Shown here: positions 1 through 4,846 of the stretch, piece after piece | Layout of the letters: the number at the start of each line of letters is the position of its first letter | Numbering within the stretch: the stretch's first letter is position 1 | From: Deltaproteobacteria bacterium | Lineage (GTDB): Bacteria > Desulfobacterota > WTBG01 | Reading direction: 5' to 3' | NCBI GenBank assembly: GCA_013139225.1 | Contig: WTBG01000027.1 | Location: 1 to 6,977 of the forward strand | Length of the DNA: 6,977 nucleotides | Program-made: the position numbers and the translations under genes | Notes under the pieces: model-generated | Told to the model about the DNA's origin: nothing | Seen by the model: the letters and a program-made list of their open reading frames with translations, nothing else | The model's database searches: none

Positions 1-118
1 TGGATATTATATGTATGTATATGTCTCATTTCCAAGGGGCTTTGGGCATTTGACATTTCATTTTGACGACTTGAAATTCATGGTGTGTACATGAACCCAG
101 GGTACATATTTATCTGAA

Positions 119-180
119 GGTGTCTGGGGGGATGGGTAGCCCCTTTCTTGGTGTCCATATAGGTGTCCAGGTGGTGTCCA
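119..180 (+). repeat. GGTGTCC iterons, possible integrase arm-type sites
   Basis: Four copies of an octamer close to GGTGTCCA lie in the same orientation at 119-126 (GGTGTCTG), 150-157, 162-169 and 173-180. The last three are spaced 12 and 11 bp apart, about one helical turn, and the first is 31 bp away, about three turns. Helically phased short direct repeats beside a truncated tRNA gene are what arm-type binding sites of a tyrosine recombinase or its directionality factor look like. No integrase gene is visible in the window, so this role is inferred. They could also be operator sites for the tandem-HTH protein nearby. Confidence 0.45.
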
Positions 181-241
181 AACAGGTCAAAGAATATCAA
201 AAAGGATGGCAAAGGATAAAAGCCAGAGAAGCCTATAAAAT

Positions 242-291
242 AAGGGGTTTAGAAAGATTTCTCAACATTATTGAGACCTTCCAAACCCCTT
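242..291. repeat. Imperfect stem-loop next to the tRNA fragment
   Basis: An outer inverted repeat AAGGGGTTT (242-250) / AAACCCCTT (283-291) encloses an inner perfect 6-bp stem TCTCAA (260-265) / TTGAGA (271-276) with a 5-nt loop. A partial match AAG/CTT (254-256 with 278-280) lies between them. The structure ends seven bases before the broken tRNA-Pro fragment. A short T-containing stretch follows it on the plus strand, so a weak terminator is possible. Its position at the presumed junction also suggests a structural part of an attachment region. Confidence 0.45.
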
Positions 292-297
292 TAATTT

Positions 298-342
298 CTG
301 CTCCCAAGGCAGGTGCGCTAAACCAGGCTGCGCTACGCCCCG
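298..342 (-). pseudogene. tRNA-Pro(UGG) 5'-half fragment, likely attachment-site remnant
   Basis: Read on the minus strand from 342, the sequence gives a 7-nt acceptor strand CGGGGCG, the TA linker, a D-stem GCGC/GCGC with a GG-containing D-loop, the anticodon stem CCTGC and the loop CTTGGGA (308-302). The anticodon is TGG, which specifies proline. The 3' side of the anticodon stem begins correctly with GCAG (301-298) and then breaks off into unrelated AT-rich sequence. There is no variable loop, T-arm (no GGTTCGAATCC) or 3' acceptor strand. This is therefore not a functional tRNA gene. The clean break just after the anticodon loop matches site-specific integration within a tRNA gene, which leaves a displaced half at one junction; decay after a deletion is the alternative. 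The identity as tRNA-Pro 5' half is well supported, the att interpretation less so. Confidence 0.75.
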
Positions 343-492
343 ACTAGGGTTTTTTTAATACTTTTTAATGTTTCTGTCAAGTAGTCATTATTAGAAACAA
401 CCTTTTTATATCTGCTCACCCTTCTCTTTTTTTGGCCTGTTTCTTAATTATTCCTCATGCCTTTTCAGCACAAGGGTTATTGTATCTCTTAT

Positions 493-1116
493 CTACTCCT
501 TAATTCTCTTGGGTCTTCCTACTTTTGTTTTTATTCCATATTCTCTGCACCTGCTTCGTACTGTAGGAGGTGAACAGGAAAACATTTCAGCAATTTTAGA
601 TAACGATTTTCCCTCCTTAACATATAGTCTCTGGATGGCCGACTTATCTACTCCCGTGATTCTACTCCCTATCGGTCTTAACTTGATTCCATGCTGCATA
701 CATCTTTTTCTTACTGTTTCATGTGAACAACCTATGATCTTGGCAATCTCATGTATTGACTTGCCTTCGTTAACATACAATTTCTGAAGTTGTGCTTTAT
801 TTAATCCCTTAACCTTGTTATCTTTTAACGGTATACCATATTGCCTGAATCTATTACGGACTGTGGCAGGAGTACATGAAAACATTTGTGAAATTTCTCT
901 TGGTGGTTTGCCTTCTTGAACATATAACCTCAGAAGGACGGACTTCTTGAAGTTAATTATCTTATAATTCTTTGGCCGTAATTTTATTCTATATTGTATG
1001 CATTTATGCCGGACAAGAGTGTATGAGCGACCAAACATCTTTGCAATATCACGAAGCGGTCTTTTTTCTTTGATGTAAAGCCTTATAAGCGTTTCTTTGT
1101 TTAATTCCTCAATCAT
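493..1116 (-). CDS. Tandem (4x) helix-turn-helix DNA-binding protein
   Basis: This 207-residue protein consists of four copies of a roughly 50-residue unit. The LY pair recurs at residues 13, 64, 113 and 164 and the VR pair at 35, 86, 135 and 186. Each unit follows LNKxxLxRLYVxEGKSxxEIAKMF, then CSxxTVRxRCxQYGIKLRP, the pattern of a resolvase/homeodomain-like HTH in which the TVRxR stretch would be the recognition helix. The tail GRPKR (residues 200-204) resembles an AT-hook core. There is no catalytic, sensory or membrane domain. The ATG at 1116 is the first possible start, since an in-frame TAG lies five codons upstream. The Shine-Dalgarno is weak, and the start overlaps by ATGA the stop of an upstream remnant, suggesting past translational coupling. 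The repeats diverge at the DNA level yet keep the same core residues, so the duplication is old and probably selected. Likely a multi-site DNA-binding regulator or architectural protein of a mobile element; the exact role is unknown. Confidence 0.8.
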   Translation of the reverse strand: MIEELNKETLIRLYIKEKRPLRDIAKMFGRSYTLVRHKCIQYRIKLRPKNYKIINFKKSVLLRLYVQEGKPPREISQMFSCTPATVRNRFRQYGIPLKDNKVKGLNKAQLQKLYVNEGKSIHEIAKIIGCSHETVRKRCMQHGIKLRPIGSRITGVDKSAIQRLYVKEGKSLSKIAEMFSCSPPTVRSRCREYGIKTKVGRPKRIKE

Positions 1117-1375
1117 TCCACTGTTCTCTTTCTAGCCATCTCTTTGGTAAGTCTTTCATCTACTACTTCATATACCACAAAACAGCCTATGGGTAAACCC
1201 TGTTAGAAATAGGAAACGCTTTGAAGATTCCCAAGAATTTAAAAGGAGCCCAACAATTTCCAGAAAGTACCTTATTAAAACAATGTTCTCTGCATCGTTT
1301 CTGTAAATCATCGTAAAATTCCAATAGAACTGATATACTACTTCTAATCTTTATTGCTTTAGGATTACAGATAGT
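1113..1375 (-). pseudogene. Possible frameshifted gene remnant upstream of the tandem-HTH gene
   Basis: On the minus strand an open stretch of about 62 codons runs from 1375 to a TAG at 1189-1187 and reads like protein, for example LLEFYDDLQKRC and WAPFKFLGIFKAFPI. A second frame, open from 1202, continues with LPIGCFVVYEVVDE and ends in ARKRTVE at a TGA (1115-1113) that overlaps the start of the tandem-HTH gene by ATGA. The two frames overlap between 1202 and 1190, so one indel there would join them into a single C-terminal region of about 85 residues. An in-frame stop at 1378-1376 and the lack of a start codon with a Shine-Dalgarno argue for decay. I recognise no family. Chance open frames in AT-rich DNA remain possible. 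Confidence 0.35.
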
Positions 1376-1679
1376 TCATAATGCTTATCATTTATTTCTA
1401 ACGGGGTAAAGGATAAAAGGAAGAAATCGTTTGTGTTTTATCTAAGACTTTTTGAAGTAAAAAATCAGAAATTTTGAAGTTGCATTGTGTCTCGATTTAT
1501 GTTTAGATAAAGAATATCTTTTCTGCTAAAGGTAGAGAGATTATAAATGTCAGCTCTTTCATTAAGATCTTTATATGATCATGAAAACTGATAAGATTAC
1601 CATCAGACATAATTCCACTTCTTTGAATATAGAATTCTGGGTTTAAGAAGGGAAAAATTTCTATTTATCTTTAATCGAA
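1376..1679. other. AT-rich intergenic region without a recognisable gene
   Basis: About 300 bases of AT-rich DNA separate the minus-strand remnant from the plus-strand HD-GYP gene. No ORF with a plausible start and ribosome binding site is visible. There is an 8-bp palindrome ATGATCAT at 1575-1582. The promoters of both divergent transcription units should lie here, but I find no convincing -35/-10 pair with normal spacing. Confidence 0.5.
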
Positions 1680-1693
1680 AAAAGGAGGGGGAA

Positions 1694-2494
1694 ATGAAAA
1701 CAGATCATACTACTCGGAAGGAGATACTAAGGACAAGAGAAGCAGCAGAACTACTTAAGGTAACAACACAGACGATTAAAAACTACATTTACTCTGGTAA
1801 ATTAAATGCACTTAAAACACCGGGTGGCCACCATCGCATCCGTAGATCAGACCTTAAAGAAATAGGGTTTATAGAAGACCTGCCCGGAGAAGAAGGAACC
1901 CTCAACAGGGAAGAAATGTATCAACTTTATAAGGATCTCCTGAACTCTTATGTTGATACTATAAAGGCCCTCTTAAAAGCACTTGACGCAAGAGATGCAA
2001 TTACATCAGGTCATTCCTTGAGAGTTGCAGAGTACTGTAACGCGGTGGGTCAAAGATTGGGATTCTCCACTATTGAAAGGAGAAACCTGGAGCTGGCAGC
2101 GCTTTTACATGATGTGGGTAAAATTGGTATAAGTGAATACATTTTAGGGAAGCCAGGGAAATTGACAGAACAGGAACTCTTCATGGTACAAAAACATCCA
2201 GAGATTGGGGAAGGAATCATAGATGAAGTTGAATTTTTAAAGCCAATCATCGCTGCCATCCGTCATCACCACGAGAGGTTTGACGGCAGGGGGTATCCTG
2301 ATGGACTGGCCGGATATGATATCCCTTTGGCTTCGCGGATAATTTCAGCGGCAGAGACTTATGATGTTTTAACTGCAGGCATCCCATACAAAGATGTTCT
2401 TTCCAAGGAGCAGGCCTTTGACGAATTGAGAAGGTCGTCGGGGAATCAACTTGATCCTGAAATCGTAAGCACTTTTGTAGCAACGATTCACTAA
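1694..2494 (+). CDS. MerR/excisionase-type HTH fused to HD-GYP phosphodiesterase domain
   Basis: A 266-residue cytoplasmic protein with no signal peptide or membrane segment. Residues 11-60 form a MerR/excisionase-type (HTH_17) DNA-binding domain: LRTREAAELLKV, then TIKNYIYSGKL and the wing TPGGHHRIRRSDL. A charged linker follows (61-90). Residues 95-266 are an HD-GYP domain, a family that hydrolyses cyclic di-GMP. The metal and signature residues seen are H107 (SGHSLRVAEY), H139-D140 with K143 (HDVGKIG), H168, H192-H193, and D197 in the GYP motif FDGRGYPDGL (196-205). The usual Asp in the later VAD-type motif is Glu (E221 in SAAETYD), and the following DRPY-type segment reads AGIPY, so activity may be altered. 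The start is set by a strong AAGGAGGGGG eight bases upstream. A PilZ gene follows on the same strand after 119 bp. A transcription regulator that also turns over, or senses, cyclic di-GMP is the likely role. Confidence 0.88.
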   Translation: MKTDHTTRKEILRTREAAELLKVTTQTIKNYIYSGKLNALKTPGGHHRIRRSDLKEIGFIEDLPGEEGTLNREEMYQLYKDLLNSYVDTIKALLKALDARDAITSGHSLRVAEYCNAVGQRLGFSTIERRNLELAALLHDVGKIGISEYILGKPGKLTEQELFMVQKHPEIGEGIIDEVEFLKPIIAAIRHHHERFDGRGYPDGLAGYDIPLASRIISAAETYDVLTAGIPYKDVLSKEQAFDELRRSSGNQLDPEIVSTFVATIH

Positions 2495-2500
2495 AGTCCT

Positions 2501-2531
2501 AATAGTTGCTGGGCCGCAAGGTTATTTTTTT
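2501..2531 (+). terminator. Weak possible Rho-independent terminator
   Basis: An imperfect hairpin pairs AATA (2501-2504) and TTGC (2506-2509) with GCAA (2516-2519) and TATT (2523-2526), with a bulge between the two stem parts, and leads into seven T (2525-2531). The stem is short and interrupted, so it may only attenuate transcription into the PilZ gene. Confidence 0.3.
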
Positions 2532-2601
2532 AAAGCCAAAAAGTTTGATGCTAACAAGAAAAGTCTGAACTGAAATTCCTTTGAAAGATGCTTCTACTAC
2601 T

Positions 2602-2609
2602 GGGGGGGG
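2602..2609 (+). repeat. G8 homopolymer in the PilZ translation start region
   Basis: Eight consecutive G end four bases before the ATG at 2614, where a Shine-Dalgarno sequence is expected. No other purine-rich ribosome binding site is present there. A change in tract length would alter ribosome binding or spacing. If the upstream in-frame TTG at 2581 were used instead, it would shift the reading frame. Confidence 0.5.
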
Positions 2610-2613
2610 CAAT

Positions 2614-2976
2614 ATGAATATAAAAAGTAATAGGGAGGATGAAGTAGAGGGAAAAAGAAAGTCCAAACGATTTACCACAAACCTAAAGGCCCAATACTTT
2701 TTAGGAGAGAGCAAAGGAAATGGGAAGGAATGCACCGTTATTAATGTCAGTGGTAACGGGGCGGGCTTGGAATTTTACACACATGACAAGATTGGTATAA
2801 GCACGGACCTTAACTTAAAGATATTTGCTCCCAAAGCAACAGAGCCTATTAATGTTAAAGGAATTTTAAGGTGGGTTAAACAAGGGGAAAAGGATTTTGT
2901 TGGCGGTGTTGAGGTGGTTTTAGAATCGGATAAAGAGAAGTTGGCAGTTTTAATAGAATTCATACTAGGATTATAA
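2614..2976 (+). CDS. PilZ domain protein, probable cyclic-di-GMP receptor
   Basis: A 120-residue single-domain protein. PilZ domains bind cyclic di-GMP through an RxxxR motif and a D/NxSxxG motif. Both are present: R15-K-S-K-R19, and N44-V-S46-G-N-G49 followed by AGLEF, which starts the beta-barrel. The second half has the expected strand pattern (INVKGILRWVKQ, then DFVGGVEV) and ends with a short helix. There is no membrane segment or second domain, so it probably acts by binding a partner protein in the cytoplasm, such as a motility, secretion or polysaccharide component not seen here. I prefer the ATG at 2614; an in-frame TTG at 2581 would add eleven residues unlike the family and lacks a Shine-Dalgarno. 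It sits directly after the HTH-HD-GYP gene on the same strand, so the two probably form a local cyclic-di-GMP turnover and response pair, though a weak terminator may separate them. Confidence 0.88.
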   Translation: MNIKSNREDEVEGKRKSKRFTTNLKAQYFLGESKGNGKECTVINVSGNGAGLEFYTHDKIGISTDLNLKIFAPKATEPINVKGILRWVKQGEKDFVGGVEVVLESDKEKLAVLIEFILGL

Positions 2977-3009
2977 AGAGAAGAGCGATAACCAAGAGGA
3001 GGGGCTCAA

Positions 3010-3042
3010 ATGGCTATCGTCGCTTTCTATAGACAAAGTTAG
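3010..3042 (+). CDS. 10-codon ORF behind a strong Shine-Dalgarno
   Basis: The sequence AGGAGGGG at 2997-3004 is followed five bases later by ATG and a ten-codon frame, MAIVAFYRQS, ending in TAG. The ribosome binding site is as good as those of the real genes nearby, but the product is too short to assign. It could be the start of a gene whose body has been lost, a leader peptide, or chance. Confidence 0.2.
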   Translation: MAIVAFYRQS

Positions 3043-3054
3043 AACAAATAAAAC

Positions 3055-3180
3055 TTAAACAGCATCGTTTAGTGATTCTTGATGGTCGAGGATCATCCCA
3101 TCCAGTTCTGGGGCTAGTCTAGAACCGATAAGCAAAATGCTCCTCCCGCCCTTTTTTTCTTCAACAACGTGCCCGAACAT
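3055..3180 (-). CDS. 41-codon hypothetical ORF, possible gene remnant
   Basis: A minus-strand frame from ATG at 3180 to TAA at 3055 encodes a 41-residue protein-like sequence (MFGHVVEEKKGGRSILLIGS, then RLAPELDGMILDHQ). No Shine-Dalgarno precedes the ATG, and an in-frame TAA lies five codons before it. Its balanced composition, richer in GC than the flanks, is why I list it. I do not recognise it. It may be the remaining end of a degraded gene. Confidence 0.3.
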   Translation of the reverse strand: MFGHVVEEKKGGRSILLIGSRLAPELDGMILDHQESLNDAV

Positions 3181-3250
3181 CTTGCAAGCAAAGTTTTATT
3201 GACACACAAGTATTCAAATCATCCAAAGTGGAATTCTTAAAGGAGCAGTC

Positions 3251-4129
3251 ATGCAGGTATTGGATTTATGGAATAATAACAAGACTCCAACGATTTCATT
3301 TGAGTTGTTCCCAGCCCGTAGCGAGAAGGGTGCTGAAAAACTGGAACAGGTTATTGGTGATCTGGCGGGGCTTCAGCCGAATTTTGTATCAGTAACACTT
3401 GGCGCCGGAGGTTCAACACGGGAGGGCTCAAGACAGCTTTTGGATAAGTTGATGAATGAAAAAGGCCTTGAGGTAATAGCATACTTTGCAGGATACGGAC
3501 TGGGGCCTGACGATATTACATCCGTGTTGGATAGTTATAAAGATCTTGGGATCGAAACAATCCTGGTCGTTCGGGGTGATCCACCTGAAGAAGAAGGGTT
3601 TACACCTCATCCAGACAGTATGGCCAATGCCTCGGACCTGATTTCTTTTATCGGCAATCGCTACAAATTCTGCATGGGGGCAGCTGGCTATCCTGAAGGC
3701 CATATTGAAGCAGAAAACAGGCAAAAGGACATTGAATATCTCAGGCTTAAAGTGGAAAATGGTGCCAGATATGTCATTGCAAACTATTGCTACGACGATC
3801 AATACTACTTTGATTTTGTCGCTCAATGCAGGTCAAACGGCATTGATGTCCCCATATTGCCGGGTGTCATGCCGATCTACAGCGTTAAGATGATGAATAT
3901 GCTGGCCAAACTTTGTGGGGCTACAATTGCACAGGAAATAAAAGACGGCCTTGCAAAGTTACCCCCGGACGATAAGGAAGCACTTGAAAATTTTGGCATT
4001 GACCTGGCAACCCGGCAGTGCTCGGAATTGATTAAAAATGGTGTGCCGGGGATTCATATCTACACCATGGACCGCAGCAAAGCGGCACTTGAAGTTGTTA
4101 GGCGTTTACGAAAAGAGGGGTTGCTTTAG
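3251..4129 (+). CDS. metF: Methylenetetrahydrofolate reductase (MetF family)
   Basis: A 292-residue cytoplasmic flavoprotein spanning the whole catalytic TIM barrel, near the length of E. coli MetF. The family reduces 5,10-methylene-tetrahydrofolate to 5-methyl-tetrahydrofolate, for methionine synthesis or the methyl branch of the Wood-Ljungdahl pathway. Diagnostic segments in order: SFELFPAR with catalytic-type E18 (16-23), SVTLGAGGSTR (47-57), VVRGDPP with D110 (106-112), AAGYPEGH (144-151), the stretch 167-178, VPILPGVMPI (200-209) and the C-terminal GVPGIHIYTMDR. Two sites differ from the E. coli type: the ITQFFF segment reads IANYCY, putting N178 where the substrate-binding Gln normally is, and the HLTC segment reads YFAG (78-81). 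This suggests a divergent anaerobe-type MetF. AAGGAG lies seven bases before the ATG. An Fe-S flavoprotein gene follows after 75 bp, probably in the same operon and possibly as electron donor. Confidence 0.9.
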   Translation: MQVLDLWNNNKTPTISFELFPARSEKGAEKLEQVIGDLAGLQPNFVSVTLGAGGSTREGSRQLLDKLMNEKGLEVIAYFAGYGLGPDDITSVLDSYKDLGIETILVVRGDPPEEEGFTPHPDSMANASDLISFIGNRYKFCMGAAGYPEGHIEAENRQKDIEYLRLKVENGARYVIANYCYDDQYYFDFVAQCRSNGIDVPILPGVMPIYSVKMMNMLAKLCGATIAQEIKDGLAKLPPDDKEALENFGIDLATRQCSELIKNGVPGIHIYTMDRSKAALEVVRRLRKEGLL

Positions 4130-4204
4130 TGTCGCACATCTTTCTTACCCTCTGCAGGCTGAAAGGGAGGGTTTGAGAAAATATTATAAGGAAAGGAAAA
4201 AGAA

Positions 4205-4780
4205 ATGATACTTGGAATCTGCGGGAGTGGAAGGAAAGAGGGAAACACGGGTGCTATCGTTGAAGAGGTCTTGAAAGGGACCGAATCTGAAACAGAGCTT
4301 GTATGGCTCATAGATCTGAACGTCGGCTACTGCACGGGGTGCATGAGGTGCGCTTCAGAGGGGAACTGCTGGCAGAAGGATGGGATGACGGATCTCTACA
4401 AGAAGATAATAGACTGTGAAGCGATCGTCATTGGCTCTCCCGGTTATTACGGAGATGTATCCGGGCTTGTAAAGAGCATGATGGATAGGAGCATTGCCCT
4501 TGGGTACATGGGGATCGGGAAGGAATCTAAAACACCTATGCACGGCAGGAAACCATTGGCAGGCAAACCTGCCGCCATTGTGTCAACAGTGGCGGGCCAC
4601 GGGTTCGAACGCCCCCTTGAAACGATGGAGCGGTTTGTCAGTTACGGTGAAATGAAGCTTGTTGGAAAGCTCGGGGCAGTTGTGGGGATGCAAGATGTCA
4701 GGGAACTTAAGAATGTAGTAGATGAAGCAAGTAAACTTGGTGCGAAGATCAAGGAAGCTCTTAGGGAAAAGTTTAAGTAA
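4205..4780 (+). CDS. Iron-sulfur flavoprotein (Isf-like, NADPH-dependent FMN reductase fold)
   Basis: A 191-residue protein with the flavodoxin-like fold of the FMN_red family. The FMN phosphate loop is GSGRKEGNT (7-15), and the flavin-contacting segment is SPGYYGDVSGLVKSMMDR (starting near residue 80). Between them lies a compact cysteine motif C43-x2-C46-x2-C49-x5-C55, the pattern that binds a [4Fe-4S] cluster in the iron-sulfur flavoprotein (Isf) family of methanogens and other anaerobes. Isf proteins accept electrons from ferredoxin and pass them through FMN; the acceptor here is unknown. The start is supported by the purine-rich AAGGAAAGGAAA just upstream. The gene follows metF on the same strand and a clear terminator follows it, so the pair forms one unit. 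Serving MetF as a redox partner, or detoxifying oxygen or peroxide, are both reasonable guesses. Confidence 0.87.
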   Translation: MILGICGSGRKEGNTGAIVEEVLKGTESETELVWLIDLNVGYCTGCMRCASEGNCWQKDGMTDLYKKIIDCEAIVIGSPGYYGDVSGLVKSMMDRSIALGYMGIGKESKTPMHGRKPLAGKPAAIVSTVAGHGFERPLETMERFVSYGEMKLVGKLGAVVGMQDVRELKNVVDEASKLGAKIKEALREKFK

Positions 4781-4782
4781 GG

Positions 4783-4816
4783 AAAGGGGTAAACAGAAAA
4801 TCCATTACCCCTTTTT
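4783..4816 (+). terminator. Rho-independent terminator of the metF-isf unit
   Basis: A perfect 10-bp stem AAAGGGGTAA (4783-4792) / TTACCCCTTT (4805-4814) with a 12-nt loop runs into a T tract (4812-4816), starting two bases after the flavoprotein stop codon. The nfnB gene converges from the right and ends 30 bp away, so the same hairpin may also slow transcription coming from that side, although the minus strand has only a short T run. Confidence 0.85.
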
Positions 4817-4846
4817 GTAATTGGCGCAACATCTGGAATAATAAGA

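Noticed and set aside
55..77. ATTTCA/TGAAAT inverted repeat near the left edge
   Set aside because: A six-bp inverted repeat with an 11-nt spacer is expected by chance in AT-rich DNA.
120..347. 75-codon plus-strand ORF across the iterons, stem-loop and tRNA fragment
   Set aside because: Its C-terminal residues are simply the antisense translation of the tRNA-Pro fragment and the rest covers repeats and a hairpin. It has no good ribosome binding site or recognisable domain.
3199..3204. TTGACA as a -35 box for metF
   Set aside because: The hexamer is perfect, but 16-18 bases downstream there is no acceptable -10 sequence (TCCAAA region), so a promoter cannot be claimed.
4147..4172. ACCCTC/GAGGGT inverted repeat between metF and the flavoprotein gene
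   Set aside because: The stem is only 6 bp with a 14-nt loop and no T run follows. It is not a terminator and not clearly regulatory.
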